Assembly: GCF_003019275.1 (NCBI RefSeq)
Contig: NZ_CP027848.1
Location: 1,364,001-1,428,000, forward strand
DNA from: Staphylococcus muscae
GTDB taxonomy: Bacteria > Bacillota > Bacilli > Staphylococcales > Staphylococcaceae
DNA: 64,000 bases
Direction of reading: 5' to 3'
Within the stretch, counting starts at the first letter, position 1; each line of letters starts with the position of its first letter. The position numbers and the translations under genes are program-made. This document shows positions 28,578 to 38,408 of the stretch, in pieces. Below the pieces are notes generated by a model. It saw only the letters and a program-made list of their open reading frames with translations. It was not told the DNA's origin and made no database searches.

Positions 28578-29396
28578 TTATCGTTCCAATTCATTTTCTA
28601 ACCAAGCAACGATTTCCGCAAAAATATTTTGATTGTATGAACTTTCATTTAATATTTCATGCTGTAAACCATCGTATATATGAATCGATTTATGTTCTGA
28701 TCCAATCTCATTAAATAATTGTAAAGAATCTTTATAACTTACAAGTCCATCTTCTTTACCATGCAAAATCAGAATATTGTCGATGAACTTTTCGGCATTT
28801 GCTTTCAAATATTCAATGCCATCTAAAAGCGTGAAAATCAACCCCATCGAAATTCGTTTCGCATTCAAATCATCTAACTCATATTTCTTCATGACATCTG
28901 GATCTGAACAGACACCTTGTCCTAATTCGTTAGCCACGTATGTTTCAGGTGGTATACTGCGATCTGGATAGCCAAACAACTCCAATTGATAACGTGTCAA
29001 CGCACCGGAAGTAATGATACCATCAACCATATTCGGATGTTTCGTTCCAAACAGTGTTACTGTGTAACCACCCATACTGTGACCTAGCAAATACACTTTT
29101 CCTTCGAACGTCTCTTTCACATAGTTTACGACTGCTGATAAGTCTTCTACAATCTCATCAATGCCACTATAAAATGTTTGTTGTCCACCAGAATGACCAT
29201 GACCCCGTTGATCATAACGAACAACATTGAACTGATTCGCATTCAAATAGTTCGTAATTTCATCATAGCGTTCCAGTGACTCCGCCAGTCCATGTACAAT
29301 AATGACCGTCGCTTTAGCCGATTCTCCGACAATGTCGTTCACTTTCATATGAATCATTGTGCCATCTTCAGAAGTTACATGTTTGATGTAGTTCAT
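28578..29396 (-). CDS. Alpha/beta hydrolase, monoacylglycerol-lipase-like (lysophospholipase family)
   Basis: A 272-aa cytoplasmic serine hydrolase. HG oxyanion segment IIVHGLAE, RYDQRGHGHSGG typical of the monoglyceride-lipase group, nucleophile elbow GHSMGG (Ser about residue 110), acid in LHGKEDGLV, and His in DGLQHEIL. The ATG MNYIKHV is 6 nt after GAGGTG; an ATG one codon earlier is also possible. Probable role: hydrolysis of monoacylglycerols or lysophospholipids. Monocistronic between convergent terminators. Confidence 0.88.
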   Translation of the reverse strand: MNYIKHVTSEDGTMIHMKVNDIVGESAKATVIIVHGLAESLERYDEITNYLNANQFNVVRYDQRGHGHSGGQQTFYSGIDEIVEDLSAVVNYVKETFEGKVYLLGHSMGGYTVTLFGTKHPNMVDGIITSGALTRYQLELFGYPDRSIPPETYVANELGQGVCSDPDVMKKYELDDLNAKRISMGLIFTLLDGIEYLKANAEKFIDNILILHGKEDGLVSYKDSLQLFNEIGSEHKSIHIYDGLQHEILNESSYNQNIFAEIVAWLENELER

Positions 29397-29504
29397 CATA
29401 TCCACCTCTCAAATTAAAATTGTAGCGCTTTCATTTAATATAATGAATATTTCAGAATTTGTCACTTCACATCTCTTTGCTTGATATGTACACATGCAAT
29501 AAAA

Positions 29505-29539
29505 AAAGCTAGAAATCCTTTTTCAGAATCTCTAGCTTT
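29505..29539 (-). terminator. Terminator after the LPXTG protease
   Basis: AAAGCTAGA and TCTAGCTTT arms with an internal loop; seven T follow on the minus strand. Confidence 0.85.
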
Positions 29540-29545
29540 GATTCC

Positions 29546-31159
29546 TTATAAACCTTTCACTTTTCTTCTAAATCTTAATAACATAATACCTAGAATTGTT
29601 AAGAAAAATCCAGCTATGAAAGAACGGTTTGTAGGTATGTCACCTGTTTGTGGTAACTGTTTTTTCGTTGTTTGACTTTGATGCTTCATACTCTCAGCCA
29701 CTGCTGTGCCCTGTTCATTTTCCATATTAGACACGTGGCCAACTTGATTGGATGTCTGCATAGAAACTGGCTTGAACTGTGGTGTCATACCAGTTGTCAC
29801 CAGCTTCACTTCAGAGTTAGCAACTTTAATCGGTGTATCAGGCACCTTCTGTCCAGTATGAGAAGAAACAGGCGACATCACGGACTGTTCAACACGATTT
29901 TCTTCCGAGTTATCTTTGAGACCTTTTTTATCATTTGTACTCATTGCTGTTTTAGGTGCCTTTTCTATCTCTGATGGTGCATCTTGTACTTCAGATGTCT
30001 GTGTTTCATCTTGCTTCAGAGCTGGTTTCACTGTTTCAGATGTATCACCTTGTGGCATCGTTTCTTCTGGCTTACTTTGTGGTTCTTTTTCTATAAAGCT
30101 TGTGATCCAGTCATACAGTTCCGACGTAATCGGTGTTCCTAACGTACCATACTCATTACCACGTGTTCCATACGTATGTACCGCAATAATCTCACGTGTC
30201 TTATCTAATAAAACTGGGCCACCCGATTGCCCTTCTGAATTATGCATCGAATATTCAATCGTCCCTTGTTCTTGAACTTGAATAATCTTTCCGTCTGCAT
30301 GCCATTGATTTTGCGTCACAGGGTTTTTGTCGGATGGATAGCCTTGACTGTACACTTTCTGTCCAATCATACTTCGATCGAATTGTTTAATACGATAAGG
30401 TGGAATTAAATCGCCAATTGATTGTCCTTTTTCATTCGGCTCTAATTCGATAATTCCCATATCGTACTTTCTCCAAGGTGTCTCTTCATATTGTTCAGGT
30501 ACGTGCATTGCTTTAATTTTAAATCGACCATATGGCTCTTTATCGCCATCCTTACCCGGTATCACATAACCACCTGTCATATAATCTCGTGGCGTATTAT
30601 TGTTATATAAAACATGACCCGCTGTTAACACTAAATTTTTACCGATTACAGCACCTGTTCCATCTCCACCTTTTAAGCTTTCTATTTGCCCCGTATAATT
30701 CGCATTATCCGTATGTACAAGGGCTGTATCGTGTTTCACTTCATCTCCTGTCAACTTTCTACGCTTATCAATCAGATCACCATCTGCATCAAAGTTCGGG
30801 TCTTTCGATGTATCATATGTAAAGTTCTCTTCCGGTTCATCTGAGCTTTCTTCAGTCTCATCAGCATCTTCTGAATCATCTTCTTCAACTGCTTGTGCAT
30901 CATATGTATATGCAGTCGCTTGTTGTTTATTTTCTACCGATGCTGTTTGTGTCTCATCAGTATTAAATGCTTGATCCACTGACTTTGTTGCTTCTTCACT
31001 TTCCACTTGCTCATCTTGTGCGATTTGACTATCTTCATGAAGCATTGTATTTTGTTGCGGTGCTTCTACCATTTCATTGGCATGCGCTACTTGTGTCGGA
31101 TAAACAAAATATAATCCAGTTAAAACAAGGGGAATCTTTATGTAATTTAATTTATTCAT
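29546..31159 (-). CDS. Cell-wall-anchored (LPXTG) trypsin-like serine protease, V8/glutamyl endopeptidase family
   Basis: A 537-aa surface protein. ATG after AAGGAGCAAGACA. Signal peptide residues 1-27 (no YSIRK motif). An acidic low-complexity segment follows to about 125. Family S1B-type protease domain covers about 130-365 with catalytic His182 (LTAGHVLY), Asp233 (YDMGIIEL) and Ser312 (SEGQSGGPV), and the AVHTYG strand seen in Glu-specific enzymes. A Pro/Thr/Ser/Glu-rich stalk is about 370-495. The C terminus is a sortase signal: LPQTG, hydrophobic span, RFRRK tail. S. aureus V8 protease and exfoliative toxins are released, not anchored; this layout is therefore unusual. A propeptide-like acidic region precedes the catalytic domain. 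Substrate is unknown. Confidence 0.9.
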   Translation of the reverse strand: MNKLNYIKIPLVLTGLYFVYPTQVAHANEMVEAPQQNTMLHEDSQIAQDEQVESEEATKSVDQAFNTDETQTASVENKQQATAYTYDAQAVEEDDSEDADETEESSDEPEENFTYDTSKDPNFDADGDLIDKRRKLTGDEVKHDTALVHTDNANYTGQIESLKGGDGTGAVIGKNLVLTAGHVLYNNNTPRDYMTGGYVIPGKDGDKEPYGRFKIKAMHVPEQYEETPWRKYDMGIIELEPNEKGQSIGDLIPPYRIKQFDRSMIGQKVYSQGYPSDKNPVTQNQWHADGKIIQVQEQGTIEYSMHNSEGQSGGPVLLDKTREIIAVHTYGTRGNEYGTLGTPITSELYDWITSFIEKEPQSKPEETMPQGDTSETVKPALKQDETQTSEVQDAPSEIEKAPKTAMSTNDKKGLKDNSEENRVEQSVMSPVSSHTGQKVPDTPIKVANSEVKLVTTGMTPQFKPVSMQTSNQVGHVSNMENEQGTAVAESMKHQSQTTKKQLPQTGDIPTNRSFIAGFFLTILGIMLLRFRRKVKGL

Positions 31160-31201
31160 TGTCTTGCTCCTTTCTCTATTTCTCATGTAGTATAGCGTCA
31201 T

Positions 31202-31512
31202 TTTTATAGATAATCAACTTATTTATTAGGCTATACTAAAAATATATGTAATTATTAAAATGTTTACCAAGAAGGATTTGAAAATCATATCATGCGTTAC
31301 AGAGTTAATACTTTCTGAAAAAATTTTTGCTATATATCATAACATCTCAAATATCATTGAAAAATCTACTTGTAGCAAATGTAAGTTCGTTTTGATATTA
31401 TATTGTGTAAATGATAAATTCGACACTGAAAAACCTAGATAACAACTTATCTTACAATATTCAAACATAGTTCTATTCCTTTCTATATTAGACTTGTATA
31501 AAAAATAAGTTG
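31202..31512. other. AT-rich intergenic region
   Basis: No gene with a ribosome-binding site on either strand. It contains the left arm of a perfect 10-bp inverted repeat (AACAACTTAT at 31441-31450, ATAAGTTGTT at 31505-31514) that ends just before the -35 of the NYN gene promoter. A short open frame at 31260-31442 lacks a Shine-Dalgarno sequence. Confidence 0.5.
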
Positions 31513-31541
31513 TTGACTCTCATATTAATAGGTGATATTAT
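31513..31541 (+). promoter_or_regulatory. Promoter of NYN-domain gene, overlapped by an inverted repeat
   Basis: TTGACT (31513-31518), 17-nt spacer, TATTAT (31536-31541). TAGGTGA in the spacer is repeated in inverted form as TCACCTA at 31563-31569, with ACTCTCAT / TGAGAGT arms outside, so the whole promoter is embraced by an imperfect palindrome. Confidence 0.7.
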
Positions 31542-31562
31542 TTCATTATATATTCAGTTAAC

Positions 31563-31627
31563 TCACCTATGAGAGTAGTCGCCCCACCATAAGGGGATAG
31601 ACAAAATCATGGGTTTTTTTGTGTCTC
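31563..31627 (+). promoter_or_regulatory. Structured 5' leader of NYN-domain gene
   Basis: In the ~105-nt leader, GTC-G-CCCC (31578-31585) pairs with GGGG-ATA-GAC (31593-31602), followed by AGACAAAA...TTTTGTGTCT pairing (31599-31626) and a seven-T run at 31614-31620. The two helices share GAC, so they compete. The T-run makes premature termination plausible. No known riboswitch class is recognised. Confidence 0.5.
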
Positions 31628-31654
31628 CATAAATTGAGGAGGCATTACTTTCAA

Positions 31655-32332
31655 ATGAAAACAGCTATATTGGTAGATGGTGGTTATTATCGCAAAAGAA
31701 GTACAAGTGTTTTTGGAAAATTAACAGCTAAAGATCGTGCAAATGAATTATATAGCTATTGTAATAGACATTTAAAAGATGAAAATTATGGTTCAACAAC
31801 ATATAACGAGTTGTATAAAATTTTTTACTACGACTGCCCTCCTATAAACAAACAAGTTTTCCACCCGTTATTTGGAAAAAATAAAGATTTTAGTAAAAGT
31901 GAAACTAAGCAATGGACAGAAGATTTTTTTAAAGAGCTCTCAAAAAAGCGTAAAGTTGCTTTAAGGTTAGGGGAATTAAATGAGACAACTGTTCATTACA
32001 ACCTTAAGCACTCAACTACTAAAAAACTAATGAATAAAAGTAAAAATCTAGATGAATTATGTGAAAATGATTTTGTTCTCTGCCTTGCACAGAAAGGAGT
32101 CGATATGAAAATCGGCTTAGATATCGCTTCCTTAGCTTATAAAAAACAAGTTGATAAAATTGTATTGATCTCTGGCGATAGTGACTTTGTTCCTGCAGCG
32201 AAATTAGCACGTACAGAAGGGATCGATTTCGTACTAGATTCTTTAGGGTCAAATATTAAAGATAACCTTTCACTCCATATTGATGGTCGTAAAACTTGTG
32301 ATAAAAAATACTTAAAACAAACTACAATATAA
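31655..32332 (+). CDS. NYN-domain (LabA/DUF88-type) putative ribonuclease
   Basis: A 225-aa soluble protein with a PIN-like NYN nuclease fold. Acidic catalytic motifs are spread as in the family: TAILVDGGYYRK (first Asp, residue 7-8), QKGVDMKIGLDI (about residue 150) and LISGDSDFVPAAKLAR (about residue 175), then VLDSLGSNI. ATG follows GAGGAGG by 12 nt. The gene is richer in A and T than its neighbours, stands alone with its own promoter and structured leader, and lies between housekeeping loci, which hints at horizontal arrival. NYN proteins often act on RNA, sometimes in phage defence or toxin roles; which applies here is not shown. A lone regulatory RNase is the alternative. Confidence 0.8.
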   Translation: MKTAILVDGGYYRKRSTSVFGKLTAKDRANELYSYCNRHLKDENYGSTTYNELYKIFYYDCPPINKQVFHPLFGKNKDFSKSETKQWTEDFFKELSKKRKVALRLGELNETTVHYNLKHSTTKKLMNKSKNLDELCENDFVLCLAQKGVDMKIGLDIASLAYKKQVDKIVLISGDSDFVPAAKLARTEGIDFVLDSLGSNIKDNLSLHIDGRKTCDKKYLKQTTI

Positions 32333-32450
32333 TCTCCACAGAGAGATATCATTGATGAGAATATGTAAAATAATAGTAGCTGTCTGTGGCATACACTTGA
32401 GGTTAATCGTTATAACAATCGTGTCTTTTTATATTTTCTTATTACAAACG

Positions 32451-32489
32451 AAAAGACCTTGCACACCAATATTGGCTGCAAGGTCTTTG
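32451..32489 (-). terminator. Terminator of the xpt-pbuX-guaB-guaA operon
   Basis: A perfect 12-bp AAAGACCTTGCA / TGCAAGGTCTTT stem with a 12-nt loop, at the end of guaA; also usable in the other direction. Confidence 0.9.
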
Positions 32490-32506
32490 TTTTATCTATT
32501 TTAAGT

Positions 32507-34048
32507 TTACTCCCACTCGATGGTACTTGGTGGCTTAGATGTAATATCATACACAACACGGTTAACGTGATCTACTTCATTCACGATACGTGTTGAGATT
32601 TTTTGTAATACTTCCCAATCGATACGTGCGAAATCACTTGTCATACCGTCAATTGATGTTACTGCACGCACACCGACTGTATAGTCATACGTACGATAGT
32701 CACCCATTACGCCGACTGAGCGAATGTCTGGTAATACTGTGAAATATTGCCAGATTTCACGCTCTAAACCTTCTTCTCGAATGACTTCACGTAAAATCGC
32801 ATCTGATTCACGGACAATTTCTAACTTATCTTCTGTAATTTCACCAAGAACACGGATACCAAGACCTGGTCCCGGGAATGGTTGACGCCATACAAGGTGT
32901 TCTGGAATACCCAATTCGATACCTAAGGCACGCACTTCATCTTTGAAAAGTGTATTAATTGGTTCGATTAATTCGAATTCCATATCTTCTGGCAATCCAC
33001 CTACGTTATGGTGTGATTTAATCGTTTGCGCTGTCTTCGTACCAGACTCGATTACGTCTGTGTATAACGTACCTTGAGCTAAGAAGTCAACGCCTTCTAA
33101 TTTAGAAGCTTCATCGTCGAATACGTATACGAACTCGTTACCGATGATTTTACGTTTCTTCTCTGGGTCTGAGATACCTTCAAGTTTTGACATGAAGCGT
33201 TCTTTCGCATTCACACGAATAATATTCATGTTGAATCCTTCACCGAACTGCTCCATTACCATGTCGCCTTCACCTTTACGGAGCAATCCATGATCAACGA
33301 AGATACATGTCAATTGATCACCAATGGCTTTGTGTAAAAGTACCGCAACCACTGATGAGTCTACACCACCACTCATGGCACATAAGACTTTACGGTCGCC
33401 CACTTGTTCACGAATTTTTTGTACTTCAATATCGATGAAGTTTTCCATCGTCCATTGACCCGTACAATCACAAACACGACGTACAAAGTTTTCTAACAAG
33501 TCGTTACCAAACTCTGTATGGCGTACTTCTGGGTGGAATTGCACACCATAGATACGGCGTTTTTTATCTTCAATTGCTGCATATTGTGTACTTGGGCTAT
33601 CTGCAATCACTTCAAACCCTTCTGGAATTTCAATGACTTTGTCTGAATGACTCATCCATACTGTTTGCTCTTCTGGCAATCCGTGGAAAAGTTCGTCAGA
33701 CTTCGCTTTAATGATGGCTTTACCGTATTCACGTTCATTAGCACGCTCAACTTTACCACCTAAAAGTTTTGTTGTTAACTGCATACCGTAACAAATACCC
33801 AATACAGGTACACCTAAGTCATAAATTGCTGGATCAATTGTGAACGCATCATCTTCATAAACAGAGTTCGGTCCACCTGATAAAATGATCCCTTTTGGAT
33901 TCATCTTTTTAATCTCATCTAATGAAATCTCATGATCATGCAGTTCGCTGTACACGCCCATTTCACGAATACGACGTGTAATCAGCTGATTGTATTGACT
34001 ACCAAAATCGAGGACAAGAATCAATTCTTGTTCTTTTGCCATTTCCAT
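32507..34048 (-). CDS. guaA: GMP synthase (glutamine-hydrolysing)
   Basis: A 513-aa enzyme converting XMP to GMP with ATP and glutamine. Class I amidotransferase domain at residues ~8-198 (nucleophile in LGICYGMQ, His-Glu in VQFHPEV), ATP-pyrophosphatase domain with P-loop AMSGGVDSS (about residue 230), and C-terminal dimerisation domain ending KPPSTIEWE. Length equals the S. aureus enzyme. ATG after AAGGAGTACAACAGT. It is the last gene of the guanine operon, 20 nt after guaB. Confidence 0.98.
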   Translation of the reverse strand: MEMAKEQELILVLDFGSQYNQLITRRIREMGVYSELHDHEISLDEIKKMNPKGIILSGGPNSVYEDDAFTIDPAIYDLGVPVLGICYGMQLTTKLLGGKVERANEREYGKAIIKAKSDELFHGLPEEQTVWMSHSDKVIEIPEGFEVIADSPSTQYAAIEDKKRRIYGVQFHPEVRHTEFGNDLLENFVRRVCDCTGQWTMENFIDIEVQKIREQVGDRKVLCAMSGGVDSSVVAVLLHKAIGDQLTCIFVDHGLLRKGEGDMVMEQFGEGFNMNIIRVNAKERFMSKLEGISDPEKKRKIIGNEFVYVFDDEASKLEGVDFLAQGTLYTDVIESGTKTAQTIKSHHNVGGLPEDMEFELIEPINTLFKDEVRALGIELGIPEHLVWRQPFPGPGLGIRVLGEITEDKLEIVRESDAILREVIREEGLEREIWQYFTVLPDIRSVGVMGDYRTYDYTVGVRAVTSIDGMTSDFARIDWEVLQKISTRIVNEVDHVNRVVYDITSKPPSTIEWE

Positions 34049-34068
34049 ACTGTTGTACTCCTTTAATC

Positions 34069-35565
<1,497 letters not shown>

Positions 35566-35570
35566 TTATA

Positions 35571-36842
35571 TTATTTCACATTTTCTTGATTTTGTTGATA
35601 GTTTAGACCATTAAAAAATAAATTTAATACAATTGCTGAAATCGTACCTAACACAATCCCATTTTGCGTTAGCCAAGAAAACTGATCACCCAATCCTTGA
35701 AACGCTTCAGGCACTGCAGTAATCCCTGCACCGAGACCAACTGACACAGCAATAATAATTAAGTTGTTTTGATTCTTGAAGTTAATGTCGTTCAATATGC
35801 GCATACCGTATGCCATTACCATACCGAACATCGCAAGCATTGCACCACCTAATACCGATAGTGGAATCATATTTGCCAACGCACCTAACTTAGGAATACA
35901 TCCGCAAATGATCAGTAAAATAACCATTCCGTAGATGACGTCGTTCTTTTTCGCACCTGACAGTGATACAAGTCCAACGTTCTGAGAATAAGCTGTATAA
36001 GGGAAAGCATTGAAAATAGATCCTAGCGTAATGGCGATCCCTTCTGCCATGTAACCTTTGCGGAAGTCTTTGCGCATTAATGTCTTACCCGTAATCTCGC
36101 TCAATGCATGATAAACACCTGTTGATTCAATTAAGCTGATCAATGCTACTATGAAAAATACGACGGTTGCACCAAAGTCAAAAGCAAACCCTGTAAATCG
36201 GAATGGTCTCGGCAATTCAAACCAGTGTGCTGACGCAACTTGTCCTGCATCAATCACCCCTAAAAAACTTGCAAAAATTGTACCAATCATAAGACCAAGC
36301 AAAATTGCAATAGACTTCAAAAAACCTTGTGCAAAACGTTGCAGTAACAAAATAATAATCAGTGTCGCACCACCTAATAAAAGATGCTTGGGATCTCCGT
36401 AATCTTTCGCACCTTGTCCCCCTGCGAGATAATTCATCGCAACCGGCATAAGTGTAATCCCAATAATTGTTACAACACTACCTGTTACAACAGGCGGGAA
36501 CAACTTAACAAGAGAAGCAAAAAATGGTGCGATGATGATCACAAGTAACCCAGATAAGAAAAGTGAGCCATACAAGACATCTATCCCTTTCGTCTGTCCG
36601 ATTAAAATCATTGGTGCGACCGCAGTAAACGTACATCCTAAGACGACCGGCAATCCAATACCAATGCCTTTATAGACTTGTAAAAAGGTTGCAATACCAC
36701 ACATAAATATATCGACTGTGACAAGATAAGCCGTCTGTTCAGCAGTAAAGTCAAGACTTGTTGCAACAATAATAGGAACTAAAATAGCGCCGGCATACAT
36801 GGCTAATAGATGCTGTAAACTCAACAAGAATCGTTTAATCAT
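35571..36842 (-). CDS. pbuX: Xanthine permease (NCS2 family)
   Basis: A 423-aa membrane purine importer with about 12-14 spans. N terminus LLSLQHLLAMYAGAILVPIIV is typical of nucleobase:cation symporter 2 proteins; the QNVGLVSLSGAKK segment matches the conserved NCS2 substrate motif. Starts 8 nt inside the end of xpt, so it is translationally coupled. Xanthine is inferred from the operon with xpt and guaB. Confidence 0.96.
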   Translation of the reverse strand: MIKRFLLSLQHLLAMYAGAILVPIIVATSLDFTAEQTAYLVTVDIFMCGIATFLQVYKGIGIGLPVVLGCTFTAVAPMILIGQTKGIDVLYGSLFLSGLLVIIIAPFFASLVKLFPPVVTGSVVTIIGITLMPVAMNYLAGGQGAKDYGDPKHLLLGGATLIIILLLQRFAQGFLKSIAILLGLMIGTIFASFLGVIDAGQVASAHWFELPRPFRFTGFAFDFGATVVFFIVALISLIESTGVYHALSEITGKTLMRKDFRKGYMAEGIAITLGSIFNAFPYTAYSQNVGLVSLSGAKKNDVIYGMVILLIICGCIPKLGALANMIPLSVLGGAMLAMFGMVMAYGMRILNDINFKNQNNLIIIAVSVGLGAGITAVPEAFQGLGDQFSWLTQNGIVLGTISAIVLNLFFNGLNYQQNQENVK

Positions 36843-37419
36843 TGTCGTCTCCTAACAATGTGACTTTATTACCTTTTAACGATGCCACTTGGCAAAGCGA
36901 AGAAACGTTCAAGCTTGCTTCTTCCAAACGTGCACGCCCTGGTTGGAAACTCTTCTCTACCAAGATGCCAATACCAACTGTTTCCGCACCTGCTTGCTGT
37001 GCCAAACGATGTAATCCAAGCGCTGCCTCACCGTTTGCAAGAAAGTCATCAATAATCAACACTTTATCTTGATCTGACAAAAACTCTGTTGACACGATGA
37101 CACGGTTCGTATTGTTTTTCGTAAATGAGTGAACATCTGTCTGATAATGCCCTTCATTCAACGTATTCGGCTTTGCTTTTTTAGCAAATAAACAAGGCAC
37201 ATTAAAACGATGTGCAACCATAATGGCAGGTGCAATTCCTGATGCTTCAATCGTTAAAACCTTTGTCACACCTTGATCTCCAAACTGTGAATGGAACACT
37301 TCACCAATCTCATACATTAAACCCGCATCAATCTGATGATTCAAGAAACCATCCACCTTTAATATTGATTCGTCAATAACTACACCGTCTTCGATGACTT
37401 TTCTCTTTAATGCGTCCAA
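36835..37419 (-). CDS. xpt: Xanthine phosphoribosyltransferase
   Basis: A 194-aa salvage enzyme adding phosphoribose to xanthine. PRPP motif VLIIDDFLANGEA at about residue 128; N terminus KVIEDGVVIDESILKVDGFLNHQID as in the family. A TTG start (MDALKRKV) is chosen because it gives family length and lies 8 nt after AGGAGGAG. The frame stays open upstream but runs through the leader terminator. First gene of the operon, governed by the guanine riboswitch. Confidence 0.95.
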   Translation of the reverse strand: MDALKRKVIEDGVVIDESILKVDGFLNHQIDAGLMYEIGEVFHSQFGDQGVTKVLTIEASGIAPAIMVAHRFNVPCLFAKKAKPNTLNEGHYQTDVHSFTKNNTNRVIVSTEFLSDQDKVLIIDDFLANGEAALGLHRLAQQAGAETVGIGILVEKSFQPGRARLEEASLNVSSLCQVASLKGNKVTLLGDDND

Positions 37420-37448
37420 AACGACTCCTCCTAGATACTTCAAGATAT

Positions 37449-37493
37449 AAAAAAACCCCAAAACTAAAGAATATCGTTTCAGGTGTTGAGTAA
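37449..37493 (-). terminator. Leader terminator of xpt operon (riboswitch expression platform)
   Basis: On the minus strand AACACCTGAAAC pairs with GTTTTGGGGTT, followed by a T-run, 30 nt before the xpt start. Just 5' of it, ATTACTCA (37486-37493) is complementary to TGAGTAAT of the aptamer P1 strand. Confidence 0.7.
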
Positions 37494-37621
37494 TCGTCAT
37501 ACAATTGTAAAGTGACGCTCAGTTGCTAGTCTCTTTGCTATTCATTGTGTGATGTCTACCATATCAACCAAACACAATAAATAGAACCTAACAAAAGCTG
37601 CGTATTACAGATGCCGTCATT

Positions 37622-37691
37622 ACTCATAGTCACATCGTTTAGGGCGACGTGGTAGAAACTTCTAAAGCCATATTCTTCAGATTATATGAGT
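37622..37691 (-). promoter_or_regulatory. Guanine-class purine riboswitch
   Basis: Minus strand: P1 ACTCATA / TATGAGT, TATAATCT, AATATGGC, AGTTTCTACC, and the J3/1 GACTATG. The C in GACTATG (the specificity base) marks the guanine rather than the adenine class. It precedes xpt-pbuX-guaB-guaA and should turn them off when guanine or hypoxanthine is high. Confidence 0.95.
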
Positions 37692-37710
37692 CTATATAAA
37701 TTATTAACTG

Positions 37711-37739
37711 ATGATAGCAAATTTAACGTTTTTTCGCAA
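37711..37739 (-). promoter_or_regulatory. Promoter of the xpt operon
   Basis: Minus-strand TTGCGA, 17-nt spacer, TGC-TATCAT (extended -10), about 13 nt before the aptamer. Confidence 0.75.
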
Positions 37740-37824
37740 TACTCGTCTGAAAAACAAGCGTTTTTTCAAATATCAACACTACTTTACAAAAGTGATATGT
37801 TAATCGCATAATAATAATGTATGC

Positions 37825-37849
37825 GTTTAACTTTTAATTTAAAGGGTAA
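37825..37849 (+). promoter_or_regulatory. SigB promoter
   Basis: GTTTAA, 13-nt spacer, GGGTAA matches the general-stress sigma-B consensus (GTTTAA-N12-15-GGGTAT). It lies 40 nt before a general-stress-type gene. Confidence 0.9.
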
Positions 37850-37888
37850 GTGACAAAATAAGTAACGATTAATCGGAGGGGATTTACT

Positions 37889-38299
37889 ATGACTCATTTT
37901 AAAGTAGTAAAAACAGAAGATGACGCAATCCAAGCGGTAGATGCATTATTACGTGATGGCTACAAGGAACACGAAATTACAATTATTAGCAAAGATCGAT
38001 TGTCAACAGACCGATTTAACGATTCAGAAGTTAAACAAACACCAACAGCTGGTACGATCAGTGATAAATTCATGCGCTTTTTCATTGGGGAAGATCCTGA
38101 AGAAGCTGCATTCACACGTTTCAAGCTTCCAGACAATGAAAAAGAACAGCTTAAGCAAGCCGTACTTGATGGTGAAATTGTTATCCTTGTGAAACACTTT
38201 GAATCTGGCAACCACAGCGAAGTAACACAAACAAATAGTTCATACGACACACAAGACTTCAAACATCATCCATCTGAACATAAAGGCAATATTGAATAA
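37889..38299 (+). CDS. General stress protein 17M-like (YflT domain)
   Basis: A 136-aa cytoplasmic protein with an N-terminal YflT domain (FKVVKTEDDAIQAVDALLRDGYKEHEITIISK, then LPDNEKEQLKQAVLDGEIVILV) and a hydrophilic, disordered-looking tail rich in Ser, His and Gln. ATG after AATCGGAGGGG. The SigB promoter directly upstream supports a stress role; the molecular activity is unknown. Ends at a good hairpin terminator. Confidence 0.92.
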   Translation: MTHFKVVKTEDDAIQAVDALLRDGYKEHEITIISKDRLSTDRFNDSEVKQTPTAGTISDKFMRFFIGEDPEEAAFTRFKLPDNEKEQLKQAVLDGEIVILVKHFESGNHSEVTQTNSSYDTQDFKHHPSEHKGNIE

Positions 38300-38312
38300 T
38301 ATAGAAATATCT

Positions 38313-38348
38313 AACACTCGAGCAGCACACCTTGCTTGAGTGTTTTTT
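38313..38348 (+). terminator. Terminator after stress protein gene
   Basis: AACACTC.AGCA pairs with TGCT.GAGTGTT, then six T on the plus strand. Confidence 0.9.
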
Positions 38349-38408
38349 ACGTGGAGTACCGAATTCGCATTATGCTATACTAAAGCCATTACAAAGAGGT
38401 GATAGACG

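Noticed and set aside
31260..31442. 60-codon plus-strand open frame upstream of the NYN gene
   Set aside because: No Shine-Dalgarno sequence, no recognisable domain, and it lies in AT-rich spacer DNA.
31441..31654. Type III toxin-antitoxin (ToxIN-like) reading of the NYN leader
   Set aside because: No tandem short repeats in the leader and the protein is a NYN-fold, not a ToxN-type, nuclease.
37420..37500. In-frame upstream start that would lengthen xpt by 27 codons
   Set aside because: It spans the leader terminator and lacks a Shine-Dalgarno sequence; the TTG start gives the family length.
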